Source: Pseudevernia furfuracea (taxonomy: Eukaryota > Ascomycota > Lecanoromycetes > Lecanorales > Parmeliaceae). Taken from it: a DNA stretch of 64,000 nucleotides. Positions 1 to 12,001 of the stretch are shown here, in pieces. The stretch lies in contig JAIUPT010000040.1 of the NCBI GenBank assembly GCA_022315425.1, forward strand, positions 372,001 to 436,000, given 5' to 3'. The number at the start of each line of letters is the position of its first letter. The stretch's first letter is position 1. Position numbers and translations under genes: made by a program. The notes below the pieces were generated by a model, which had not been told where the DNA came from, searched no databases, and saw only the letters and a list, made by a program, of their open reading frames with translations.

Positions 1-2591
1 AGATGAAGATGAAGGATGAACTTGTTACTACCATTGCGATGCTCTCTGATAGTAAGTACAGCGATGTGGAAGCTGAGAAGAAATGCAAGTTTTGAATGTA
101 GGACGGGAGTGATGGCTTGAGAAGGAGAAGTAGAAAAATAACAAAGATCTCTTGATTATGTAGTAGAGGGCACGGCCTTAGAGGCCGACTCGTCCAAAGT
201 TTCTTCTCCGCAAAAGCTTCCAGACCTTTGAAGTCCCATCCTGGCTTTGTACAGTAGTCTCTACTTTTACCTTTCCTGTATGGTGCATAGCTATCATTGA
301 TGAGCGACGCATGGAGATGGCCAAACCTGGTTAAATTGATCGTATCTACACCTTTTCTGGTCAAGTCTCGAGTCAAAGTATCTGACTTGGTGAATGGCGG
401 TGATCTAGTATAATTCCAGCTGTCCAGTAGCGTTGTTGAAGCCATATTTTAAATGCTAAAAGATGGGACTTGGGCGAAGGGAGCCCTGTGTCTAGCCCTG
501 CCCAAAGAGGTAACTCAAGCGAGCTGAAAAAGTAAACATTAGGAAGGTACTCGCTTGGTGACTTTACGCCAACGAGTACTTTGAGCTAAAAGGGTATAAG
601 TGGCCCTTCCAACCATGTATTGGGCTAGCTGATTTGTTGTTACTTTAACAACTACATTCTTATATTAGATGTCAAGTTCCAGGTATGGAAAACAATAATA
701 ATATAATAATGTCTAGCTTGCTTGATCGTGGTACTCACTTCTAAAGTTTTCGGAGATGTCCTAGGCTATGTGCTTCTGACTCTGTCCTTCGAGGCTATTG
801 CTGTGCAGTCTCATACTAAGCCAGATCCCGACTGAGCCCCTAACTGACCATGTCTACTGGTCACAATAGCACAGGGCCGTTATTCGCAGTGGATATCAAG
901 TATATTGATCATGTACGGAATTCTCGGCAGGAGCTACAACAGTATTTGGCCAAGTCTTTTTGACCCCATATGTTGTACTCTACCGGGCTATCAGGACGGT
1001 CCCTGGTAGTCCGTTCATATTCTTAGACCGTTCAGGACTATTGGTCCAGTTGTACCATCCGGACCATTTGGACTGGTAGTCCGAGCGGACCCTGGCCGCC
1101 GACTAGGCTAGGCCATCATTCAGCTCAAGCTCCCTACGACCTCTCTGACCCCATCTCGTCGACCTCGCCATAATTCAAGTACTCCTTTCTCTTCTTTCTT
1201 TCTTTTCTTTGCTCTTTCTTAATCTTTAGCATGCCGTCTCGGAAGAATCCGTTGCCGCCCTTAATTCAGACAATACGGTCCTAAGCCCAGCCCCGCCAGC
1301 GCCATCGCCCCAATACAACCCCTCCACCACCACTTCCTCTGCTCACCGCCTCCTCACTGCTGCACTTTGCTCTTCGAAAAATCTTCCACGTGTCGCACTT
1401 GCTGGTTCCAATAAACCAACTTCTCGTTCCCATCGTCTGCGACTCCGCCGGCCTTCCTGGAACCAGGGCCGCAGCACATTGTGGGGTTGTCATCGGACAG
1501 ATAGGATCTCGGATGGGATACATGTGCGTTTGCTAAGTTTGATGGGTGGGCTATGGCTGAGGCGAAGGAAGTATGAAGAGTGGATTGGGGGGATGGGATG
1601 GATGGATGGATGGAGGTGCAGGGTTTTCATGTGAGGGGAGAAGAGAAGGAGGCGAGCGGTTGATGCGCTATTGACGGACAAACAAAGAGTGAACGGAAGA
1701 GATGGTGGGTTTTAGGGTGTCAAACGGGGTTTGGCGGCTCGGGTTGCAGATGTGGATCTTGGACCGATCTTTTCTTTGAGACGTTTGTCGGGTGACTTGG
1801 GCGTATATGGGCAGATGGGCCTGGTTTTGACTTGGGTCTTTACGAAGAGTGAAAGAAAACGTCCATTTTTCTTAGCGGGACGTTGAATGGCGCTGGAATT
1901 TGAGGGGAGGTATAGGGATCGGAGTGCTGCACGAAGGGACTGGGGATCGATCGTACAGGAGACCCTGAGCTCTTTCATGGCTATCTTCGGTCGCTAAAGG
2001 GAACAGTAGTCGGAACTTTGCTAGAGGATGAAGACACGGTAAACCATGCAGGTCTGTTCTTTCGGTAGTACTCTCGAGTGCACCCCCATCGACTCGCGCC
2101 ACTAATTGTGTGCCCCATGACTAGTGCTGCGTCTTAAAGGCTTGGTATCAAAGCTATGAGTTGATTCATTCACAGTGTGAGCTCGACGACCTCAGCGCCT
2201 CTGGCTCGACGTTTAGCTAACTAATACGAGCGGGCCGATTAGATTAAGAAACAATACGACAACGCGAGGGTCACTGCCAAGCGTTTTCTTGCTGAAGAAT
2301 AGAACTGAAACGCCTATCATTCTCTGGCCTGTAACTTTGTAGACGCCAGTATTGGGCCCACTGTCCTCTACCTTTACTCGACAACCGGCATACAGCGACC
2401 GACCTACTAGAACAAAACTACCGCTGATGGATATGTGTACAGTGCCTTTAATGAAGATGTTGACACTTCAACGGAAAAGCTTTCGCCGCTGCAACGGGGT
2501 CGGACATGTCGAATTTCTCCCGCTGTAGCACCTTTGTGTAATGAAACATGCTGATCTCTTGTACCCGAGACCACCGTGTGACAGACCAAAA
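1..2591. other. Region without a supported gene
   Basis: No reading frame here has family-like content or a convincing splice path. A 30-codon frame open from position 3 stops at 93-95 and could be the 3' end of a gene lying to the left, but it is too short to identify. Positions about 1000-1110 contain several short repeats of a GGTAGTCCG/GGACC type motif. Short pyrimidine-rich tracts occur near 1180-1230. The remaining small frames look random. Confidence 0.4.
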
Positions 2592-4077
2592 TCAAAGCGA
2601 AGCCTCAACAATCGCAAGAGCGGACCCAGAATCCGGCGAGAACCAGAATTTCACACTCTGAAACCCCGCCCGCTGCAGAAGCTCTCTCCACTGCCTCTGC
2701 GTTCTTTCCATGCCTGCGAAATTCAGCATCATCTGCATGTCGGTGCTGGCATCGCGAAGAGAACATCCGACATCAGGAAGAACGTATTCATTCAAGTATA
2801 GCTTCGAATAGCCCTTTGTCATGGCTGAGGCGACGTTCATGAGGATTTTAAGGCCGCTCTCGTCGTCCCAGTTGTGCAATACGCTCGCCAGGAAGTAGAG
2901 CCGTGCTCCTGCCATGGTGTCAGGTGTCAGTGGCAGAAGGGGATGATTTATGATGGGGGCTGTGGACTGACCTTCGATGGGCTGGGGGTGGAAGAAATTG
3001 TAAGCCAGTCCCTCCGTATCGCCAAGGTTGGCTGCACTGTCAAAAACATGTTGCTGGTCTTCGAAGATAAATCTACCCGGAGCATCTGGGAACTTTTTTC
3101 TGAAAGCCATCACGTTGACTCCTCTGCCGCCCCCAACATCGACAATGGTCACTGCCGTCGGATCATCTTTAGCTCCGGCCAGCACCTCTTGTTGAACGGG
3201 AAACCAGTCCACCCATCTCGTCCTTACGATAGCCGTGTGCCTTGCCGCGAAGTACGTGTTGCAGTTGTTGGCTATCGCGGGCCGTTGCTGCATCCATCCG
3301 AAGTATGATTCTTTGGTGTCAGCGGCGAATTGAAACGGTGTCTGACTGGCTGCGATTGGGTTCTTGTACCCGTTGCTCCTCAAAAAGTCCGGGAGTTTGA
3401 CCGCGGACTGAATGTTCATGTTGAAGCTAGATGATGGCTTAACAGCTCTTTTCCTTCAGGATGGACAGAGGTCAATATTGACTTACAAGTGCTTCGTACC
3501 TGCTGTCCAAGCGGTCTTCGTCATTTCTTCCGTTTTGGGCGTGGGTGTGTATGTCGCTTCTCCTACTTCTTTGGCAAAGCCGTTGGCGGTGAGGATGCGC
3601 ATGATCCGCACTGCTAATCGTGAGCAAGAAAGCCGAATTACTTAGTGGGAGCTTCAAGACCCGAAGAGCTTGGTCTGACCTATGAGTAATGGTTCCGCGC
3701 CACATCTCGTAGCTAGCTTTGTTGCTGTTTTCGGTTGATGGGAGTTTTCGAGGAGGGCATTGAAGAGGTCAAGATCTACGGCAATCTTTGTGCATGCAAG
3801 GCTAATAGTCTAATTAAAATATCGTTAGCATCACGTTTGGTTTCCATACTAACAGCGAGAAGCTTGAAGTTTGAAGGATGACTTTAGACAAGCTCACAGT
3901 GACCAGTTGTTGAGTGATGGCATCTTCGGGTGTCTCAAGGGCTTGAGTCAGTCTTTTGGCTGCTGCGATGGCGGTAATTCTATCCGCTTCATCCAGAATG
4001 CCAGGCTCTTCGAGAGCGGAGTTTAGCTCTGCAACTAGAGACTTGATGTGCAAGGCGTCCAAAGTGGGAGAACCCAT
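2592..4077 (-). CDS. SAM-dependent O-methyltransferase, fungal secondary-metabolism type
   Basis: Likely transfers a methyl group from S-adenosylmethionine to a hydroxyl of a small aromatic molecule in the cytosol; the substrate cannot be read from sequence. Four exons fit in phase: 4077-3898, 3809-3680, 3610-3487 and 3426-2592, giving 422 residues, the usual size for fungal COMT-like enzymes. Exons 1-3 encode a helical, winged-helix-like dimerisation region (start MGSPTLDALHIKSLVAEL). Exon 4 carries the SAM-binding glycine motif VDVGGGRG near residue 240 and the LHNWDD segment near residue 330, whose His is the family's catalytic base. The start is the first ATG giving an N-terminus typical of the family. 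No stop or frameshift is seen. The nearest neighbour is a divergent sugar transporter, and no polyketide or peptide synthase is present, so membership of a biosynthetic cluster is not supported. Confidence 0.88.
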
Positions 4078-5447
4078 GTTTTATCCTTTCCCAGAGTATA
4101 GGTATATAGGTTTCGTACGACGGGACCATCAACTACCTAAAGAAACGGGGAGGAATGGTCGACTGAGGGGGATCTGGGTTGGGCTACGCAACTTGGCTCG
4201 GGACAGTTCCCCCCGCGAATTAATTATCTACAACTTGTGCGGGGCCCTGACCAATCGGACGTTTGTTCAGTTGCAGGGTGCTCACTGATACCACATTGTT
4301 ATGTATATGTCCACGTGATCCATTAATGATATCGTCCTGGAATTTCATGAGGTATGCAAGGTCACGGATATTGGAACCCTACATGTATTAGCTGCGCCGC
4401 AAGTATGACAGTTTTCAGAAAAATGCCGGTGCCGTATTATGAACCACGTCAGCGTTTGACGGTGGCTCAATTCTAGCCCATGTCATAGATATTTAGGACG
4501 AAGGGTATGGGCAAACAGAGGGATGTCGAAGGGGTAATAATTAATCGTTCTGATATTCCGTGCAATAGCGCTATATCCGATTGGGGGTTAGCGTGTCGCA
4601 GCCAACATGGGCTGCGAGATCATAGTCTTTAGCAATACGAACGACAAGAAGGATGAAGCCACGTAACTGGGTGTGATGGAATTCTAGGCTATACAGTGTC
4701 AAAAAGCCCGAGGACTTCCAAAAGATCAGTCCTCATCACCACCAGTGCAAAACTAGACTACGGCTTATCCTCCCCCTCCACAACAAACCTCTCTAACCCT
4801 CAATTACTTATTGATCGGTTTGCGCAATGACCAAGCCCTACATATACACTTCACGAAGATGCGATTGGTCTGCGAACTAGCGTGTGTGTGGGGGGGGGGG
4901 GCTAGTCACATGGCCGTCGACCTTTTCTTCAAAGACTACGAGTTTGTCCATGAGATGTCCATACACATAGAACATTTACCATACAGAGCGGATACAAATT
5001 GAAGAAAACTGTTAGCTAATTGTCGAACTTGTTGACCTCATTCATTGGTTTGCATGGGGAAAGATGTTCCAGACATAAGTCGACTACTCGGGTTGGCCAC
5101 ACCTCAAAAGAGTTGCGGCCGTATCATGTATACTATGACTTTATCCATAGGTCCCCCACAACCGCTGCATTTGGATTGGCTAATGCACTTCCCCAACGTC
5201 CCGACATCCGTCTTACTGCATCGTTCGCTCAACCAAAGTCTTTCGTATCCCACGCAGCGTCAGGTCGGTACCGTCCCAAAATGTTACAAAAAGATAAGAA
5301 CCCCGCTTCTCCCACGGATCCCATGTGACGCGTTGGCATATCTTCAAACCACATTCAATCCTCGCAGTGTCTTTAGAATCGATCCAGCCATGGTCGTAGG
5401 TTGAAGCGCTTCAACAGCTTCAGCTACCGTAATAAAAGCAGAGCGCC
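4078..5447. other. Intergenic region between divergent methyltransferase and transporter genes
   Basis: Shared upstream region of two divergent genes. It contains a run of G residues following a GT repeat near 4882-4902 and no frame with recognisable protein content. Two overlapping frames at 5020-5404 look like chance openings. No promoter element can be assigned with confidence. Confidence 0.45.
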
Positions 5448-7464
5448 ATGGCAATCCAGGGCAAAAGGCTCTATCGGCAGGCGTTGGCCGGTGGTGGGAT
5501 CGCCTATCTTACGTATGGATGGGATGCTGGAGTCCTTGGGGGGATCATGCAAACCAAGCCCTTTCTAGAAGCTATGCACGTAAGTAGAGCTCATGAACTT
5601 CTTTACGGGGTATTCCTAGTAATAAAGGTGAGGTGGGAGATATAGATGCCTTCGATCACAACTCTCACCATGATATCATCTGTTCTGATCCTCGGAACAT
5701 TACTCGGCACCCTGGTGTCAGCTACATTCGGTATGGCCTACGGTAGGCGCACGTGGGTACAAATGGGCAATGTTTTGGAGATCATTGGGGCCTTGATATC
5801 TGCCACAAGTTATGGCCCGGGCCAAATGATAGCGGGAAGGGTCATAACGGTAAAGCCCGAAGCCAGATCTGAACCGGATCGCGGCCATCTGAAAAAAGTT
5901 CTAGGGTATCGGGAACGGCTTTGTTGTCTCTATGGCTCCCGTATACATTGTCGAGATGGCTGTCCAAGTCCGAGACCGTGGTCGCGGCACCTTTATACTA
6001 GGTGCCATTCTTGGTTTAGGATCCGCAGCATCATACTGGGTGTGAGTGTCTAAATATCCCAGTCTTTTACATCGCACTGACGAGGTGTAGAGACTTCGGC
6101 ATGATTTTTGCAAAGGGTCAAGTCGTTTGGAGATTCCCTGTCGCTTTCCAAATACTTATATCGCTCTCATCAATGGCGACACTCTTTCCCCTTTCGGACA
6201 CGCCTCGTTGGTATTACGCAAAGAAGAGGCACGAAGACGGAGATAACGTGCTCAGACGCCTTTGTGTTACCATTAATGAGACAAAGGTATGTGAAGACTA
6301 GTGAGTCTATAGCAAATGAGCATCCGTCAATTGACAGGATGCTTTCTCTATAGTCTTTCGAGAGAACGAAAACGGCAATTTTGGCGTCCCTTGAGTTGGA
6401 AAAAGAGAAGGGTGAAAAGCTTCGCATTAAAGACATCTTCTGGGACACCTCAGCAACTCAGTCCGCCCGTAGATTGCGGATCGGTATAATCCTTTTTGGT
6501 ATAACCCAAAGTCAAGGGTAGGAGGTATCACAACAGCGATATAAGCGACAGGGGGGCTGACTGAAAGAATCATAGGGTGAGTTTTATCTTTTACTACGCC
6601 ACCACCGTGTTCGAGAAGTATTTGGGTCTTCCACCACTTACGGCCTCCGGCTTATCTGGCGCGATGACGACGTGTATCGCAATAACTTCATGGATAACCG
6701 TTTTGTTCATCGAGAAAGCGGGTCGAAGGAAATGGCTTATTACCGGTTCTTGTTTGCAAACAGTATTTCTCGCGATCGTAACGGGTCTATCTTCCCATCC
6801 GCGTTATAAAGACTCGGTCGCTGCAGCAGTGTTTATGTTTGCCTTCTCAATAGTCTCAGGATCAACCTGGGGTCCATTTCCCGTGAGTTACCCCTTGCCT
6901 TTTTTGTATCAAGTCTGGAGAAGAGTAAGACGTAGGAAGTGACCGCTCTCCCCTCTTTTGTATCAGGTCTGGAGAAGAGTCAGGAAAACGTGGGGAGTGA
7001 CCGCTCGTCCCGGAATGCTAACCGGCACCCTTCGTCATGTAGATCGTCTATGTCTCCGAATTAATGCCTCTTCGCTATCGGCATACGGGCTTCTGCCTCT
7101 CTTCCTCCGTATTGGCACTTTCCGCGTGGCTCTTGGTTTTCGCCGCACCGATCTCCTACACGCGCGGTGGAAGCCATGGATGGACGACGTGGATATGGTT
7201 CCTGGTCTTCAATGCGATAGCTGCGCCATATGGTAAAGAAACCCGGTGTCTTCGTGAAATGCGACTGCTAAGCTTAAAACTTGACCAGTGTACTTTTTCT
7301 GCCCTGAAACCCAAGGCAAGACACTCGAGGAGATTGACCTCATCTTCGTGTCTGAGGCGCTCCAGGAAAGCAGTGCTGGTCAAAAACTTATGGAGAGCAC
7401 CGTTATGACATCAGACTCTAAAGATGAGGCTCGGTTTTACGAGACGGTCGAGGAGCGAATTTAG
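5448..7464 (+). CDS. MFS sugar transporter
   Basis: A plasma-membrane sugar-porter-type major facilitator. Eight exons fit in phase: 5448-5579, 5646-5849, 5905-6041, 6091-6286, 6354-6517, 6576-6882, 7043-7232 and 7289-7464, giving 501 residues, close to the normal length. Visible family features are a GWDAGVLGGI segment in the first membrane span, YGRR in the first inner loop, AGRVITGIGNG, a SDTPRW segment where the family has PESPRW, EKAGRRKW after the central loop, SELMPLRYR, and PETQGKTLEEID at the end of the last span. An apparent stop at 6352 falls inside the 67 nt fourth intron, so the gene reads as intact. Intron six (6883-7042) is unusually long because it contains an imperfect tandem duplication. 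The substrate is not predictable. Confidence 0.88.
6898..7010 (+). repeat. Imperfect tandem duplication inside a transporter intron
   Basis: Two adjacent copies of about 55 bp share TTTTGTATCA, GTCTGGAGAAGAGT and GAGTGACCGCTC-type blocks, starting near 6898 and 6953. They explain why this intron is about 160 nt while the others in the gene are 49-67 nt. Confidence 0.7.
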
Positions 7465-8591
7465 AGATGTAAGGGCTCAACGCGCCTTGCTGAAGAGAAT
7501 AGGAGAAGCACGGATCCAGTACTCGTCAGATCGATGTGGACATCAAGAGCGGGATTATTACTGTGAATGCTCTGCAGGCAAAGCGAGCATCATCAACTCA
7601 TCATTCAACATGAATACCGTTTCAGCTGGCATTCACATTAATCCGGGATAGGTACTGTGGGGGTTGCAATTGCCCTCTCGAAAAGACCCTCAAGGGTTTA
7701 GCCCCAAGGGGCTTAGGGCATAGCATTACATACTCGTAGCATATTTCGTAGTTGATTAATTGACACCTTTACACATCCAGGGCATCGATTATTTTAGTAC
7801 ATAGTCATGTCTGGTAGTTCCGCGTGCGATGTGGAGCATTAGCAATGATATGTTCCGCGACGAGCTTGTCGCAAGCCGCCATGACGGGCGCTAGTGTGAT
7901 GTGAAAGGTCACAAAGATTTGCAGCTAAATTCGGCCTCCCGCACTTGCCGAGGTACCTTAATTCCGATATATATAGCTACCATACTAAATTACCTTATGT
8001 AGGTACTCTATCAGGCTACAATAGAAGAAGTTCGCAGAGCTGAATTTTAAAAAGTGTTTCGAATAATTAGTCAAATAAGGCCTCGCAACACCAGGGCAGC
8101 TGTGGTCCAGTGATTAAGAGTATGCTAAATTTCCATTTTCAATGAAAAAAACTCTGCTGACTCAGTCAAAAGGGGGCCAGAGGCTGTCGCTGAAACGACC
8201 AAGTACTCAACGACGCACTGTCTTAACAGACGCGCAGCGACTATACGAGACTCTCCGTCATACGCCATAGTTCTTTATAGTTCTCGTCGAATCGACAGCT
8301 GCGTCTTAAGAAACATGCCGCGAAAATCATAGTTAGTGTATTACAAGTTACGAAGGCATCCCGCAGGGATCTTTATAAGATCAATGTCAAGGGCCTGTAC
8401 TAGTGACTTAGAAAACTCACTCAGTATCAATAGTACGCGGTATAGCGAAAGGATAATACTGCTGACCGTGCTCGCAGAGTCGCAGTACTTCACTCCCCCG
8501 GGCTGAAAATCGGCCGAGAGTTTAGCCGAGCTACGATCCTTCCAAACAAACAAACCGACTCTCTCAATTTAAACGTCTATAAGTCGCAACC
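7465..8591. other. Intergenic region without a supported gene
   Basis: Follows the transporter stop. A short inverted pair (CCTCAAGGG... CCCCAAGGGG) lies near 7686-7715. A stretch near 8098-8125 resembles a tRNA A-box but has no matching B-box. A GIPQGS-coding stretch near 8355 recalls a LINE reverse-transcriptase motif but has no supporting flanks. No gene is called. Confidence 0.4.
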
Positions 8592-8978
8592 ATAACGAAG
8601 CGTAAAAAGAGTACGTCGTTACCTCCTCCCTATCCCCTCCTACTCCTTGTGCCAAATTACATTTGCTGACACGATTCACAGAGGTTGGCGAAACGGGTAA
8701 ATACGGCACCAGGTCTCTCTCTGTGTCCTCCTACCCCATTGTTCCCTCGCTCTCACTCCCTTTTTTCCTCTTTATCTTCAACTTCTCTATCCCCTTCATT
8801 CACCTTTTCCATCGCCTTTACTGCCCAATATGACGATAACAAACCGACAGCATATACTGCGCCTCCCTGCGCAAGCAAGTGAAAAAGGATGAAAATCAGC
8901 CAATACCCCCGCTACACCTGCACCTTTTGCGGCAAGACGACCGTCCAGAGACATTCAGTGTCCAGCCCCACAAGTTGA
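8592..8978 (+). pseudogene. Decayed copy of the ribosomal protein eL43 (L37a) gene, introns retained
   Basis: eL43 is a zinc-binding protein of the 60S ribosomal subunit. The copy keeps recognisable pieces in order. TKRKKK at 8595-8610 is split by an intron with a GTACGT donor at 8611 and a CACAG acceptor near 8682. VGETGKYGTR follows, then a second intron, then ASLRKQVKK at about 8860-8888, and ISQYPRYTCTFCGKTTVQR to about 8955. The start codon is ATA instead of ATG, one extra G after the KK codons shifts the frame, and the second CxxC half and C-terminus are absent. Because intron positions match those expected for fungal eL43 genes, this is a DNA-level duplicate rather than a retrocopy. 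It lies just left of the transposon block. Confidence 0.8.
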
Positions 8979-9836
8979 TGCTTTAGATAGATTGGTCGAA
9001 GGGGAGATGGAGCGGATCGATATGTGCTGTGGGTGAGCTGCGGGCAAGTCTGGCAGTCCGCTGCGTTTGCTTGGTTCTTGAACAGACTCCATCAGCCATC
9101 GTCGAATTGAAGTTACTCGATACCATTTATATGTATAGTCTCAGCCCTGCCAAAGACTTGGTCATCTGCACATGGTTGTCGAAGAAGGATATGCACAAGA
9201 GAAGAAGAAGGCAGGACTACCCGAGCACAGGACCGAGTCTGTTCTGCCGAAATCATACATAGGGAGTAGCTTAGCTGCAGACGGAAGGCTTGCTGGCTGG
9301 CGTACGTTTCTCGAGCAGATAAAGCTCTCTTTCAGCCTCGTGGTTATCTACACGCACTCAAATAGTGGTCTTGTACCTCAGTGGAACATCGTACAGAAGA
9401 GACAATCGTTCATACAGTAGTGGGAAGTCCATGGCTGAAGACGCGATATCGAGGGAAATGGTGTTGCCTGCGGAAGAATTATCAGAGCTGGTACTAAGCA
9501 TCGACGCAGCGACTCTGCTTCTTGCTATCAGAGTGACGGCAGTACTTGGTCCGAGCATACATTCCTCGCAGGAGAAGATTGACTCCAAGGAAAAGAGCCA
9601 GAACGAGGCTGCTGGTAATACCAAGATCAAAGGGGTTATCGAAAAGTTCGACTAGTTCAGGGTGACTGATGACGTTCTTGCTGATCAGACTGTGAATAAG
9701 TCATGTCAAGTTGTTCTTTTTCATATTTCAGGTTCTACTGGCATATCAAAAAGCGGACTCGAAGTTTCTCTCGTGATTGAAAGGAGTGTGCAGGTTAGGG
9801 ATGAAATCATGGAAAAGCTACCAATAGCCAGTGAAA
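8979..9836. other. Region without a supported gene
   Basis: Frames of 77-96 codons at 9029-9262 and 9365-9655 show no recognisable family. Base composition is still normal, and the AT-rich transposon block begins just after this stretch. Confidence 0.35.
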
Positions 9837-9987
9837 TGTCAAAATTCTAGGTATATGGCAAGAATAATATGTAGGTTGCTTGAATTATTCTATCTCAGAA
9901 CCTTCTGGGAACGTCTTTGACCCCATACAAATTTGATGATATAGCCGACATGCGCAGAGGTCATAGCTGAGAACCCAAATTTTGACA
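9837..9987 (+). repeat. Left 151 bp terminal repeat, little mutated
   Basis: TG...CA repeat with 10 bp inverted ends. It keeps C and G at sites where the right copy has T and A, so it serves as a near-original reference for the RIP comparison. Confidence 0.75.
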
Positions 9988-10073
9988 CTTTCCTGTGAAC
10001 AGCGAGATCGTCTCCTCTGAATTCAAACTTCACTAACCTATAAAAATGAGGCTATACAAAGATATCTTTCGAT

Positions 10074-10250
10074 AAGCCTTTTTAACCGTCATCATATATC
10101 TTCTCTGATACCTTTTCTGATGTCTCTCATCAAGATCGATAAGTCTTTCTAATCGTCATCATATATCTTTTCTAATATCTCTTATCAAGATCGACAAGCC
10201 TTTCTGATCGTTATCATATATCTTTTTTAATATCTTTTCTAATGTCTCTT
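10074..10250 (+). repeat. Three-copy imperfect tandem repeat (55-67 bp units)
   Basis: Units start near 10074, 10141 and 10196. They share AAG-CTTT, CGTCATCATATATCTT, and TCATCAAGATCGA blocks. The second unit lacks about 12 bp. The array lies in the interior of the 151 bp-LTR element. No coding content is seen. Confidence 0.65.
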
Positions 10251-11174
10251 ACAAGTTAACAAATGTCTTTTTTTTATCTAAACTCTTAACTTGCTACTAT
10301 AACTCTTTTTATTTTCGCTTTCGAAATCTCTTCTTAATAATTTATCGTTTCTATAATTATTCTGAGATCAGCTTCAAATGTAACTTTCAGCAAATTTTAT
10401 TCTTATAAGACTTTTCATAGCGAGAACATTATATATCGCGACGCTAACGATCTCTCTCTTGATAAGTCTCAGAAAATTTCTCTCTTCTGACTTTCTCGTA
10501 TCTGATTCTTATTATAAACTCTACGTTTCTCACGACATTAAAATTTAGAGTCTTTCGTCGTCTCTTCTTCTTTAAAAGCATATTTCTCGCTTCATCAATA
10601 ATTATTCTCGAAGTTATAATTCAGATTTTGATAAAATACTAATATTCTTCAGAGAGAGTCATATCAAGACATATCAAAGTTCGCTTATTATCGTCGAGAA
10701 TCACGTTGATATTGCGAATACGCTCTTTTAGAGTCTTAATATAAGTAAGATAATAAGTTATAAAGTTAAAATCTTCGAATCGCAGCGAGTAATACTCTCG
10801 AATTAATCGTATAAATTCGATATTATTCTTGAGAGTATAAATAGTGATTAGTTTAGTTATTATAATAAAGTTACAGTCGAATATATTGATCTAAATCTTT
10901 TTCTTCGCGAGATCACTGACGATAAGTGTTATAACGTCGATAATATCTATAAACGACTTCTTTTACTTAATTAAGACTGTATTACTTAATAACTCTAAGA
11001 AAGACTCTTACGTATACTTTTATAACTTCTATTTACGTAATAATATCTTAATATTAATAAGTTATTTAAAGTAGTTGTCGTTCGTAAGTTGTGAAATAAA
11101 TAATTTGAATAAGAATAATTCGAAGATCATGATAATATAATAATATCTTAAGCGTCAAGCTCGAGCTTATAATC

Positions 11175-11325
11175 TGTTAAAATTCTAAATATATAATAAG
11201 AATAATATGTAGATTGCTTAAATTATTCTATCTTAAAACATTCTGAGAACGTCTTTGACCCTATATAAATTTAATAATATAGTCGATATGCGCAGAGATT
11301 ATAGCTGAGAACTCAAATTTTGATA
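11175..11325 (+). repeat. Right 151 bp terminal repeat, heavily RIP-mutated
   Basis: Same length as the left copy. It begins TGTTAAAATT and ends TTTTGATA. I count roughly twenty C-to-T or G-to-A changes on both strands against a single visible transversion (CCTTC to CATTC). Confidence 0.75.
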
Positions 11326-11900
11326 TAAAACGAGTTTTATTATATATATGAATTTTTCACGATGTTATATATCGCGCTCGATGCTATTATTGTTTTAAAT
11401 AGTTTAGAAGTTCTGAAAAAACGTAGAAGATTAAGATGAAGATATATAAGAAAGACTTGAAAAGTCGAATTTCTTTCTATTAGATCGCGACGTCTGCGAC
11501 GATTCTAGAATTGACTTAGAAGAGTTAGTGACTGAGGGGATCAGCGGTCTGGTCTTTGAAGATATATTGATGGACACGACCCTTCGCAATGTTTTCATCA
11601 TGCTTCATGTTAAGGGTCGAATATTCTTGAGCGTAGATGCGTTGAACTGCATTCTCACGAGCCACGTTGCCTTTCGTGAAGTACTGATATCTATTCTTGT
11701 CATGCACATTTGCTTCTTTTTTGTAAATCTTCTGTAGTAGCGAAAAAACCCTATTCACTATGTCGAAAATTTGAGTTGTCTTGTCACGTTTTTCGTTCTT
11801 CTTATGCTGAATATCTATATTCTAACTCATTAAGACGTAGATGATTTGCTCTCCCTTGTCACTAGCTTTATTATCTAATGTGCTATATATAGATATAGTA
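11326..11900. other. Partly mutated repeat remnant
   Basis: AT-rich flanks enclose a less mutated pocket at about 11500-11650. A 77-codon minus-strand frame at 11525-11758 has no family I recognise. Probably another transposon fragment. Confidence 0.35.
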
Positions 11901-11915
11901 GAGTCAGTCGCTTAT

Positions 11916-12001
11916 TGTTAGCAACTCAGCTAAAAAAGCTGGCCCCGAGGGTGTCTGCGCTTGACAGCCTCAGACACCCTATTTAGGTACTAATCCTAAC
12001 A
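11916..12001 (-). repeat. 86 bp terminal repeat of the TRIM-like element (3' LTR in element orientation)
   Basis: Ends are TGTTAG and CTAACA. It contains an internal hairpin-forming GGTGTCTG...CAGACACC pair. It differs from the other copy by one G/A transition plus two missing terminal bases there. Confidence 0.75.

Larger units (their letters stand above)
9837..11325. mobile_element. Degenerate short LTR element with 151 bp terminal repeats
   Basis: Two direct copies of a 151 bp sequence lie at 9837-9987 and 11175-11325. The left copy begins TGTCAAAATT and ends AATTTTGACA, a TG...CA LTR shape with 10 bp inverted ends. The right copy matches along its whole length with almost only C-to-T and G-to-A changes. 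Flanks read TGAAA on the left and TAAAA on the right, a possible 5 bp target duplication with one RIP change. The 1.19 kb interior has no readable protein. A non-autonomous LTR element is the best reading; two independent small elements are possible but lack individual target duplications. Confidence 0.65.

Noticed and set aside
6352..6354. Apparent nonsense codon in the sugar transporter
   Set aside because: It lies in a 67 nt intron (6287-6353) whose removal restores phase and family-like sequence.
2592..7464. O-methyltransferase plus sugar transporter as a secondary-metabolite gene cluster
   Set aside because: No synthase, oxidase or regulator accompanies them, and the two genes alone do not define a cluster.
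8098..8180. tRNA or SINE head suggested by an A-box-like GTGGTCCAGTGATTAAG
   Set aside because: No B-box at the proper distance and no cloverleaf.
8340..8560. LINE reverse-transcriptase remnant suggested by a GIPQGS-coding stretch near 8355
   Set aside because: The next codon is a stop and no other reverse-transcriptase motif is visible on either side.
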